Below, piece by piece: positions 34,315 through 44,650 of a stretch of 64,000 nt of DNA; positions within the stretch are counted from its first letter, which is position 1, and every line of letters starts with the position of its first letter. This DNA is from Cryptomeria japonica (Eukaryota; Streptophyta; Pinopsida; Cupressales; Cupressaceae): positions 241,741,718 to 241,805,717 of the forward strand of contig NC_081406.1 in the NCBI RefSeq assembly GCF_030272615.1. Direction: 5' to 3'. The notes under the pieces were generated by a model. That model was not told where the DNA came from, did no database searches, and saw only the letters and a program-made list of their open reading frames with translations. Made by a program: the position numbers and the translations under genes.

Positions 34315-37271
34315 TCACTTAGTTAAACACAAATGCACGCTAGTTAGATGTGCTAGATACTTCTCATTGTATCTGGTATCACAATCATGGATGGTGTCTC
34401 GAGCTTCTACTTCCACCAAAACCATGCTCTCTACTAAGTCCGCCACCTTTTCAATATCTTGGTCTTCTGTTGCTTTCAGTGCACTCCGAAGTATATGTCG
34501 GCGGTCATAGGTCCAACCTACCTTTTCCTTTTGTTCTCCAGTATTGCTGAGAAATGAAAGAATATTGTATGTTTTTCCATCGAGGAAGGTTGCTCCTTCT
34601 GCTCTTAACTCCTCTAGGTACTCTTTGTGAGCCTTTATCAAATCTTCATAGTTTTGTATATCACTAGGTTGTCTCTCATCCCTATTTTGCAGTTCTAGGA
34701 TTTTCTGATGTAGTTGCTTATCCGAGCGCTCATGTTCTTCTATGATAGTGTGGTTCTTGTTATATGTATCCCAGTATTTATCCATCCATGTCATCATATT
34801 AGTGAATCTTTTTTGAATCAGTGCAAACATGGTTTCAGTTTTTTCTATCTTCAATTGGGCCTGTAGTTGATAGTTTTCTTTCTTGAATTGATCAGCCTTG
34901 GTTTGGGGTTGGGAAGATTCACCCTGTATTAAAAATCTTTGTGGCTCCCCCTGTTTCATCATTCCTCTAAGTTGATCAATATTTGTTCTCATTTTTACAA
35001 TTTCAAGCTTATTTGATTATTTTTCTTTCTCCAAGAATTGAATCTATTCTTTATTCAGTTTGGCTATGTTTACCCCTAAACCTATTGTCATCATAGGGTC
35101 TGCCTCTCCAACTTGTAAGGTCATAATGTACCCGAAGGCCCTCTGAGTATCAATAACCATAGGCTTTTTTCTCGGAGGATATAGTGACCATATTTGCATG
35201 GCATGCTTTTCAGGGTTGTATGGTGATCCCATATACACTTGGGTCACACCCTCAGGAGATAATTTGTGCTTGGCACCAACATCATGGATAAAATTGTCAA
35301 AGATCAAGGTTGAATTCATACCCCACCCAGGAAAAATAAAAACATTGGCATCCTTTAGGAGCTTCCTCCTCTTTTTAGGAGTCATTAGATCCATTTCTTT
35401 TGCTACTTCATTTTCTAAGGTGACCGATAATTGCCTTTCATTGGAGGTATTGACCTCATCGACATTTTATCTAATTTCTTTCCCTTTTATCCTATATAAA
35501 AATGACATAAAGTTAGGAGATGCTATGAAATCATCATCAGATATCAGAGTGTCACATGCCAATTGCCTTGGATCATCTTCCACCAGGGCTCCTTCATTAG
35601 GATCTCTTACAGGCGGCATGTGTTCCTCAATCAGTATTTTAGAGAATTGTTCAAATGAGAGCTCAAACTCCTCTAATGATTCCTTATCTTCTGAAGATGA
35701 TATGTTTACAATATTCTTCTCCTTAGCCTTTTGTTCAACATATCTATTGTGATCATCTATATCCACTTCAGCATCATTTTCATCCAGATTTCTTATCAAG
35801 TCGTCTCTTAGATACAAGATGTGTTCATAGGCACCTAGTTTCTTCCTTTTTTCTCACCGAATGAATATACCCCTCTAGGTCAAAGCCTTTTCTTGGTGCT
35901 CCCAATTTCATGTTATAATGGAACAATTTGTTCCATGAGAGCTCTTGCCCTTCTCTTCCATTTACAACAAATTCTCTTATGCATAGAGTCCCAGGCAAAA
36001 ATGATTGCTTATCATTTGAAGCCAGATGCATAGAATTTGATTCCCCCAATTTCATTATGATCTCTAGATAAGCTATATTTTTGGTAATTGTTTTAGGTGA
36101 CAATAGCAAGTCATCTTTGAAGCCATAAACCCTTATCATGGTTACATCGGATAAGCAGTACCAATCTCCCCAATTGTGTTTGACTGTTTCTGGTCCCCCA
36201 AAGTCTACAGGCCTCAAGAATCTCTTTACATCTTTTGAAAGTGCAAAGTGGTAAGGATAACTATAAAACCTATAAAGTGTTTTAACAAAATATTCTTCAA
36301 AATGAATTTAATTAGATCTGAAAAATCTACAATCCTATATTGAAGTTCATAATTGGACTGGTAGAGAATGGTTGTTATCATCATGTCTTCTTATCTTCAT
36401 CTCTTTGGGCCATAGACCCATCTCGTGCCCATAGAATAGAACTATATGCATAAGTAGGGAATAGCACGAGAAGTGAATTTTTGCAGAGTCCCTCTGGATG
36501 GCTATGAGTCCAAAGACAAGTTGTTCTGCCATGAATGTTGCATAGTCAAATTCTCTAGCTTTCTGGAATTGAATGTCTATTGCAATGACCACAGATTTAA
36601 TTCTCATGAAATCTGGAGTATTTAGCCCTAGTACTTGTCCTACTGAATAATATGTGTATATGAAGTAGTCCTTGAATACATTTACATGAAATCTTAGACT
36701 TTCCTTTGTTTCCAACGGGACCTCAGGATTCAGCAAATGAAATGCTAATCTCCACCCAACATAATTGGTATCCAATCTTATGTATTCCTCCAACAAATTT
36801 TCAAGAATGATGGGATGGTCATAAACTCCTTGCAAATCAAAAACCTCAGAAACTACTTCTCGTGATAGGAAGAAACAAGGTTTTCCATCTCGGTCACATA
36901 TTGCTCTTTTGTTTGGATTAAAATTTGATGCTAACAATTCTAGGAGATCAATATTAACAAAGACATTTTGGACTGTCATAGATTGCAGATGGGTTTTGGT
37001 TTCTATCGTATGTGATAGTGAAAAAAAACAATTCATATCCCCTGATGGTTGTGTACATGTCTCCCACATCAGTATAATTATCCTCTAATTTTCACTCTGC
37101 AGATCTCTTAGGCTTTGGCGTGGAACCTAGCAATTGATCTAGAAAGTCCTGATTTAGTTTTCTATCTTCATCCTTAGTTTTAGGACTTGTCTCCCCTGTT
37201 TTTTTATTCTTTCCCTTACCCTTGATTGTTTCCCCTCTCTGTCTCTTTATAGCACCACTAGGGTTTTCCAT
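34315..37271 (-). pseudogene. Unrecognised ~980-codon ORF with C-terminal coiled coil (copy A)
   Basis: Starting at ATG 37271 (MENPSGAIKRQRGE, Lys-rich), one minus-strand reading continues with a stop near 37093, a frameshift near 37035, stops near 36344, another frameshift near 35820, and stops near 35464 and 35041 to 35010. Segments are a basic N-terminus; a globular part with NVFVNIDLLELLASNFNPNK and FFLSREVVSEVFDLQGVY (about 36990-36820); an acidic stretch (about 35720-35640); MTPKKRRKLLKDANVFIFPG; and a long charged helix with heptads (34992-34500). A diverged homologue is at 55399-56790. Neither transposase nor retroviral motifs are visible. It might be an extra ORF of a retroelement inserted in the CACTA, or CACTA cargo. 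Confidence 0.65.
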
Positions 37272-37636
37272 TTCACAAGCAAGTTAACAGACTATTCAAA
37301 ACAATAACAGGGGAATCGATCAGAGCACTTACTCACCGTTGTCCAATGTCCCTTCAACCTGCCTCAATATCGTCTCAAAGTCTTTGTAATTTTGAATGTA
37401 GCATTCTCCTAAATACACTTCTCAGAAAGCGTCTTTCATGCAACAATAAATGTGCCTTAATTCTGTGAATCAATGTGCCATCTTTTTTAAATTTGAATTT
37501 TCTGATGATGTAGGACATTGGCTTAACTCCTTTCACCACTGCTCCAAATTTGGCGCTTTTGTGACAAATTAGTCGCCATAGATAAATATGGTTATATTAG
37601 TAACCATCTGCCTCTTGTGTTATTTTGGCTTGAGCT
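37272..37636. other. 5' flank of the coiled-coil ORF
   Basis: Sequence upstream (minus sense) of the ATG at 37271. It is pyrimidine-rich in plus reading and contains TTTGGCGC near 37550. Nothing else specific is visible. Confidence 0.3.
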
Positions 37637-38512
37637 ATCCCGACAAGTAATCTTTAATTTATTTTATTTTTTATCTGTCCCCACCTATAATGTCTCAGTC
37701 GTTGTCCATCGACATTGTTTTAACTATCGACATACCCAAAGTTCATTTTCCCGACACTACAAGTTATCTCGATAAGGGTTTTATCCTTCTCCCGTCTACT
37801 ATCGGGTTGTTTCTTTTGTGAATGTCAGATCGAGATAACTTTCCCGACGTTGTTTCATTTGTAAAGCATTGGGATAACTTCATTGATCGGAGCAAATTTT
37901 ATGTGTTATTCCGCTTATGTAAATTATCTTGAATACCTCTGCAGCAATGCTTTATTAGAATTACCTTTACCATCGGCGAAGTAGAAAGATGTTATCTCAT
38001 CTTTATAAGTTATACCGATATAGGTACTTAGAAGCGGATGCATTATCGGAGTATCTTATTATGATGTTATTAGATATATTCATTATCGGGATAGGATGTT
38101 CTATCAGCCTTTTGATGATCTTATTACTCTGATTTTTATCAGCTTTGTTGATAAGGGTATCATTCTCTGTATCACCATAGATTCCATCGATATCCATCTT
38201 CCAACTGTAGGTGTATAATCGGGATAGTTTCCCCGATACCGCATTGTTTACATGTCATCGAGATACTTCTCACTGGTTGGAATGTCTCTCATATGTTATT
38301 TTGACTTCACAGGTTATCCTGATAAGCTCAAATGACATTTACGCTTATAATTTCTTCGTCAAGACAACTTCACCTCATCGCTATTGAGAAATGTTTCTAT
38401 TCCGCCCTTGTTAGTTATTCTGACAAGCTTCTGAATATTGGCATTTGGTATAGCTATTTCGATTACCTCCTCCAATAATAGCATTACTAGATCAGGTTAG
38501 CTATCTCGATAT
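37637..38512. repeat. Block of degenerate TTATC(C/T)CGATAAG motifs
   Basis: About sixteen variants of a short motif occur in both orientations over about 880 bases, for example CTATCCCGACAAG, TTATCTCGATAAGG, TCGAGATAACTTTCCCGA, TTATACCGATATAGG, TTATCGGGATAGG, TAATCGGGATAGTTTCCCCG, TTATCCTGATAAGC, TTATTCTGACAAGC and CTATCTCGATATAC. The block sits just inside the right subterminal region and upstream of the ORF starting at 37271. Clustered, bidirectional short motifs near a terminus are typical of transposase-accessory binding sites in CACTA-like elements. Confidence 0.65.
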
Positions 38513-39020
38513 ACTGGAACCAACAAGCACCATTATAATTGGCATGTGTATTATTTTTTTTAATAAAAATAAATCACTGTCGGAATTCCGACATCCTCCC
38601 AACTTTGCATCGACTACCAAACCGTTGGACAAACAACATCCTCGTCGATGCATAGTTCTTGGCAGGAGTCAGAATTTCGACGCCAATCGACGAAACATCC
38701 GACGAGGATGTTTTATGTCCAACAGCAATCTATTGTCAGACACTCATTGTAATCCTTGTTGATGCAAGTTCCTTCTAGGCGTCGGCATTTTGACGTCCAT
38801 TCGACAAGGATGCTTTACACCGGATGACATTATCTTGCCGGATGAGCGGTCATGACCGTCATCGGAAGAGTTCAGGATGTTGTCGGAATTCCAATGTTAT
38901 ATGGTAGTGTAGGAATGACCAACAACGAGTTTTTGATGGCTTCGTTTATCAGCAATCCGATGAAAAATAGTCGATATTCCGATGACAGGCTGTCAGAAAT
39001 CAGCCCCAAATGTACTAGTG
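38513..39020. repeat. Right subterminal region and inverted terminus of the CACTA element
   Basis: Reading inward from 39020 on the minus strand it starts CACTAGTACATTTGGGGC. The region carries GTCGGAATTCCGAC (38579-38592), several GTCGGAATT / CCGACGAGGATG variants, and an internal imperfect duplication of about 110 bp (near 38630-38730 and 38745-38845). It matches the reverse complement of 59020-59510 over its whole length. Confidence 0.88.
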
Positions 39021-39660
39021 GACACACTTCTTGGGATTTAATCTTACTTTATATTTTTCTAACTGATCAAAAACCACTGAAAGGATGTCCAAATGTGTGC
39101 CTCTATCTAATGATTTTCTCAAGAGGTCATCAATATAATCTTCTACACTTACATGCATAAGATCATGAAAAATAGTAGTCATAGCTCTTTGGTATGTAGC
39201 ACCTGCATTCTTTAGTCCGAAGGGCATGACATTCTAGCAGAAAGTTCCCCAGGAACAAGTAAACATTGTTTTGTGTTGGTCCTCAAGTGCAATTTTTATT
39301 TGGTTATAGGTAGAAAATTCATCCATTAAAGACAACATCGCATGACTCGTTATGAGATCCACTATCAAATCTATGTTTGGCAATGGAAAGTCATCTTAAG
39401 GACAAGCTTTGTTGATGTCTTTGAAATATGTACATATTCTGATGTTGTAATCTGGCTTATTGACTGGTACTAAGTTGGAGATCCATTCAAGATAATCAAT
39501 TGGTCTTATGAATCCGACATCAATAGTTTTTCAAGTTTCACCTTTACTAATAATGCCACTTGTGGATGCATTTTCCTTAGTTTTTGTTTCACTAGATTTT
39601 CTCCTGGTTTAACTGTCAAATGGTGCATTACTAAATCAGGATCTAGTCCAAGCATATCAG
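39021..39660 (-). pseudogene. Gypsy RT, N-terminal and catalytic part
   Basis: The minus-strand frame carries RT landmarks in order: DFPLPNIDLIVD (about 39410), FSTYNQI, GTFC followed by a stop and NVMPFGLKNAGATYQRAM (about 39239-39175), VEDYIDDLLRKS (the YxDD-type box as YIDD, about 39150) and KYKVRLNPKKCV ending at the CACTA junction. The next residues, FGVTSGKLL, are found at 3661-3630. Stops show it is dead. N-terminal RT upstream of 39540 is degraded. Confidence 0.88.
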
Positions 39661-39938
39661 CATATGACCATACAAAATTGATTTATCACTCTATGACGAA
39701 ACTTATGAACTTCAGTCTCTCTCTTTCTGTCAGAGATTGTGCCAAGAATATGCTATGTGGAATCTCTTTTGTACCAATGTTCATTTTGATACTCCTCTAC
39801 CAACATAGATGATTTTTCTTTGTTGATGTCGGGAGAATGTCAAGCCTTCCATCTTCGAGCACCTCAGAGAGGTTTTCACCCTCAGATATGTCCTTTCTTT
39901 TTATATTTCTAGAGTCAGACAATGCTACAATGTGGTTT
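39661..39938 (-). pseudogene. Degraded RT N-terminus/linker of the gypsy element
   Basis: By position this is the link between the protease region and RT. Several stops break every minus-strand frame and no motif is readable. Confidence 0.4.
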
Positions 39939-41780
39939 TCATCGTAAAACCCATGATTTGTTTTTTATTTTTACATTTATGTGACTCAAAGACCCAACAC
40001 CCTCACAAAAATATGCCACATTATTGAGTTCTATAGTGTATTCCGCCTTATGATCCCTGAGAAGAAGATCATCTTGTATGCCCAAATAGTCTATGAAAGC
40101 ATCATCATTTTGGAATGTGTCAAGTTGTAAAGGTCCTTCATGGTCCCAATCAATAAGTTGTTGGTGAACAAGGGTAAGTCCATCAATGTTTTCAAAGTCA
40201 GCGGGAGTAAGGGTGAAGATACAGTTATCTTCAGATATATGAAGGTAATTGTCGAGGTTATCGCTAGCACTCTCCTCATCTATCTCAATTGTGAATGAAT
40301 CCAAATTGACATTACTAAAAGTGCATTCAACAATGGGAGTCCTCACTCTTCATAATTTAAACCTAGAACCTCAAAACAAAGACTATTTGGGATCCTCAGG
40401 GGTTGTTTCTTGACCAACTCAGAATTTTCTATAAAATTCCTCTTCTTCTATGGGTTCACCTGGTTCTCTGAATGTTTTGGTAGGCTCATAATCACTGGAT
40501 GATTTTTCTGAACCCCATTCCCATCCATTGGAGTCGGTGGAATAGCGACTTTCTTGTTGATCATTGGAATTTCTGATTTGCAATGCTTCTTCAAATTTGT
40601 GAGTGTTTATCCTAAAAGGTATGAAACCAATCCCTTTTGAGCGCTGATTTTTAAATGTCAATTTTGTTTGTAAAGGTTGAGTGATACCCTCTTTTCTTAA
40701 GCCAAGAGGACCTTTACCATCGTACCCAAACTTTTGTAGGATTTTGAATTCTTTGCCATATTTTTTGCATGGTATCTTGATGTGATCTTGTGTATCTTCT
40801 TCGGGGTCTTTGTGAAGCACTTCGTATAAGTCCTCTTCTTCCATCTCACCACACTTTTGGAATATAGTAGGATCCCATTTTAGTGTAATGATAGATACCC
40901 GTTTAGAAGGATTGGGTCATCCATATTCTTTTGGTGAATCCATGACTTGCCTCAAGCACATGGTTTGATTTAGTTTGTATTCACCCATGCCTTTATCCTG
41001 ATATTTCCCTTTAAGCTCACCTTGTTTTGATGTTGAAGGTTTTAGCGACTCAGGATCAATATATGCAAATGATGGGATTGCCTCTCTATTAATTGGAATT
41101 ATTGTCTCATCTTTTGGCCTCAAATTATTGCAGTATATAAATGGATTAGGATGACCATTAACTGTCACTTCAACTCCATTATGAGGAAACTTAATGCATT
41201 GATGGTATGTAGATGGGATTGCTCTCCTCATGAGTCCATGGATGTCCTAGTAATATGTTGTATGTGAGATCTAGGTCTAGGACTCGACAAACCACATCCT
41301 TCGTAACTGGCCCAACCTTGAGAGGTAAGGTGACCATGCCTTTAGATGAATGCTCTTTGTCATCATATGCCTTGATTGTAATTTTGTTTGTAGCATTCAC
41401 AGCTTTATCCGAATATCCCAATTGTATTATTGTGTTCAAAGTACATATATTGAGACCAGCTCCTCCATCTATCAAGACTCATTTTATTTGGTGTTTGTGT
41501 AGGAAGCCTTCAATGTGTAAAGGTGCATTAGGCGGTTGGCTTACAGAGGCGTCATCAACTTCGGTGAATGTAAGGGAATGTGGAAGGGAAAGGTATCCCA
41601 CCATGGTTTGAAACTAATCCACATTTAGATCAGTGGGTACAGAGTTTTCTCTTGGGACTTTGTCAAGTATGGATTTTGCAAAGGAGAGATACACAACAGT
41701 TCTAAGATTGAGATAAGCGTGAGTGTCTTCCCTAATTGTTCTACTAGGTCGTACTCAAGTTTGACCAATTAGGAAATGGT
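39939..41780 (-). pseudogene. Gypsy protease region with G-patch-like motif
   Basis: On the minus strand from 41780: a gag-protease link (HAYLNLRTVVYLSFAKSILD); an aspartic-protease core VLIDGGAGLNICTL at about 41475, where DGGA replaces the common DSGA/DSGS; a second part NILLGHPWTHEESN; then a linker with KFGYDGKGPLGLRKEGITQP (about 40735-40675), which matches a G-patch pattern of spaced glycines; and an acidic segment (40346-39939). Protease cleaves the polyprotein in the particle; G-patch motifs after protease are known in some plant gypsy elements and retroviruses. Stops near 41764, 41480, 40914 and 40417 disable it. Confidence 0.75.
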
Positions 41781-44650
41781 TGTAATGCCCCGCCAGAAAC
41801 CCTAAAGGATTGAAACACTACAAGGCAACTAAAGGGCGAAATAATTTTTTTTAATGTTTAAGCGTATAAATTATAACTTTGCACAAATAATAACACAAGC
41901 GGAAGTCTAACATTGACATCCTAAAGGGTTACCAACGAAGATTACTTCTAATTAAAACTACATCACAATGTTAATCCAATGATCCATCTAAATAGGGAAG
42001 GTCGATAACGATTAAATAACTCAAATTCATAAATTGATTTCCAAAAGATAGATTTAAAGAGTTACAACATATATACTTCCAATGAACTTAAATTACAACA
42101 TTCCATAAATTACATGGCTTCCATAGAACAATAAAGTACAAAGGTTACAAAGTTGTTGATACAATGACCACACGGGCCTCAAAGGTACAATATCAAGAAC
42201 ATGAGTTGATACACGAAGCAAGAACCAAGATACACTGGCGAAGCCAATCCTCGCATGAAGGTAAGAACAAGATATCCGATGGGAAGTGGCACTACCACCC
42301 GACCATGTGATCCCATAATGGACCACCCCACCATGCTAGGAGATAGCAGAAGACCCTCAAGCAAGCAATAAGATAAGTACAACAGTACACATGACTCCGT
42401 AGTACACAAGTGACTCAACTCACAAAACACTAGTGACCCTAAAGAGAGAGTGTCATCACATGGCTTAAGATGGTTACCCTAGGTAGGTCTCCATAGGTCC
42501 CGGCCCCCATCTTGGGTTATCCTAGTAACCTCTCCCAAACCCCCGGCTCCATCTAAGCATCATGTGGACCCTACCAACCTTTCGTGAGGACAAGGCGGTA
42601 GGTTTGCCATTCCAAGCCTTCCCAAACACCTTGAGCCTATACAAGCACTCAACCATGTGCGAGGTACATTATCTTAATTAATTTAATAATTACCCACCCC
42701 CTAATCAAATTATTAGGTTATCACTTAATAGCTGACTTTCGAGGGGTTATCCTGCCATCCACTTTGGGTGCGGCCCTCGCCCGAAAGCCACTCTCTCTAC
42801 TAGGACACTAACTGGATAAGACTCTCTATGAGAACTCTATGGTGGGACTGACAGCCATATCTAATCCAGACATAACACAAGTGAAGGACTCATAGTCACA
42901 AACCCAGGATTGACCATTAGGAACATAACACATATTGGCTCACATCCTCGGGGATTAAACATCCACACCTGACTAAGGGGTAAACATCAACGACATAATG
43001 ACAATTTTAACAATATTGCAACGACATTAAAACAACCAGACTGCAAATATTATTAACACAAGATCCTACACAAGCAATCTTTCTTTTAAGGAGTCAACAA
43101 CATAAAATACTTGCAATAAAGATTTCTGGAACTAAAGAAATCGCATCTATTTAACATAAAGAAACGATGAAGTCACATGTCTAATAAGGTTGAATTGGAA
43201 CCACATTTAAAATTTTAAACCCCCAATCAATTGATTATGATAAAATTATAATTTACCCAAATCAAGCATAACCAAGTCAACATTTAAATCAAATTTAAAC
43301 AGATATATAAAATAATATAAAATAATCCCAATATGATACATATTCATTGAATATAATATCATATAATTATATTACATTACTTATATAAAGAAAATTAATA
43401 TTTAATCAACCAATTTCACTTTTATCCCAAAAGTTAATAATAACTTCCATTTCATTTTTTTTTAATATATATTTACTTCCTTTAAAATAAAAAGAAAAGT
43501 AAAACTAGTAACTTAAATAAAATTAATATTATCATTAATAATAAATAACATTAATATTATTATTTAGTGTTTAAATAATATTAATATCATTATTATTTTA
43601 AAATAACATTAATATTTATTAATTTTTTTAACTTTTATATTCTTCTAACATTTATATTATATTATTATTTTAATGTTTTTTTTTTTTTTTAAACTAAAAA
43701 AATATATATAAAAAAAAAAAATTTAATTACAAAACACGTGGGGCCCAAGGCCTCCACGGCAGCAAGTGCTGCTGCCCCAAGCATGAGGTAGCAGTGCTTG
43801 TTGCAACCTCATACTTGGGGAAGCAGCGCTGCTGCTAACCCCAAGATGGGGAAGGCAACAATCTGCCAGGGAGAGGGGGTGCGTGGGCTAGGTTGAGCCC
43901 ATCTCCCCGCCACTGCCCCCAATGAGTAAAAAAAAAATTGAAATACAGGGATTTTTATCTCTGTTAAAATATTAACCCAATCTCCAATTTAATTTTGAAA
44001 CAAAATTTAGAACAAGAAGAAATAATAAATTTAATCACTGGTAATATAATTTTATTTTTTTTACCAGCAAGGAAATCTCTGAGACAAAACAAAGATAGGA
44101 AATAATTTCCCAAAACAAACAAACTCATTCCTAAAACAAATTAGCTGAGAAATAAAACCATTGCCATCCCCCAATTGGGATTTTGCTCAAACCAGAATGA
44201 AACAAGAAGAATTTAATTCGAAATTTTCCCCAATTGGAAATTACCGGGAAGAATTTATTTATTTATTTTTCAAGCTTGAGGGGAATTCTCTTGGCAAAAT
44301 TTTGCCAGCATAACACTACTCAAAAACACAAAAAAAAATAACTCAAACTACAAATAGCAGGAACAATGAATTTCTTGCATAAACAAAATGAAGAACATAA
44401 ATTAAATTATGAAATTACTTTGGGAGGGTTTGGGATTGAAATTTGATAACCAAATTGATGGGATTCTTCTTCAACAATCTCATGGCAAACAAAAACTCAT
44501 AACCCAATACTCATAAACCAAACTTTTAACAACAATCAGAAATTGGAAGAAAGCATGGATTTTTAAAAATAAACAAGAAGAATTCAACCAACCTCTGGAG
44601 TTCCCAAGAAGAATTGTGAGCTTCAACAGAATTCCAAGCCAAATCAAAAC
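41781..44650 (-). mobile_element. Diverged, truncated LTR of the large non-autonomous family
   Basis: It starts TGTAATGCCCCGCCAG like the LTRs at 15656 and 23560 and keeps shared landmarks in the same order: CATAGGTCCCGGCCCC (42490), CATCATGTGGACCC, TGGTAGTTTGCCAT/GGTAGGTTTGCCATT, GGTTATCACTTA, CCACTTTGGG(C/T)GCGGCCC, an AT-rich middle, and a GC-rich island (43735-43925). Similarity fades near 44650, so about a third of the LTR is missing and no matching target duplication is seen (left flank ATGGT). It separates gypsy gag from protease. Confidence 0.8.

Larger units (their letters stand above)
3665..39020 (+). mobile_element. CACTA (En/Spm) DNA transposon, 35.4 kb, carrying nested elements
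   Basis: The left end is CACTAATACATTTGG and the right end, on the opposite strand, is CACTAGTACATTTGG. The flanking triplets are GAG (3662-3664) and GAC (39021-39023), a 3-bp target duplication with one mismatch. Removing the element and one triplet restores a continuous gypsy RT reading KKCVFGVTS. Inside are a TNP2-type transposase gene (11962-15655 plus 27790-28215), a second gene with SET-like and Transposase_24-like parts, and subterminal GTCGGAATTCCGAC repeats. A 12.1-kb LTR element and a solo LTR are inserted in the transposase gene, so this copy cannot make transposase. Confidence 0.9.

Noticed and set aside
35198-35752. 184-codon plus-strand frame
   Set aside because: It is the antisense shadow of the minus-strand coiled-coil ORF, whose copy B shows that the minus reading is the conserved one.
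38544-39160. Open frames across the CACTA right end as genes (also 58880-59290)
   Set aside because: They cover subterminal repeats and inverted termini, which are noncoding recognition sequences.
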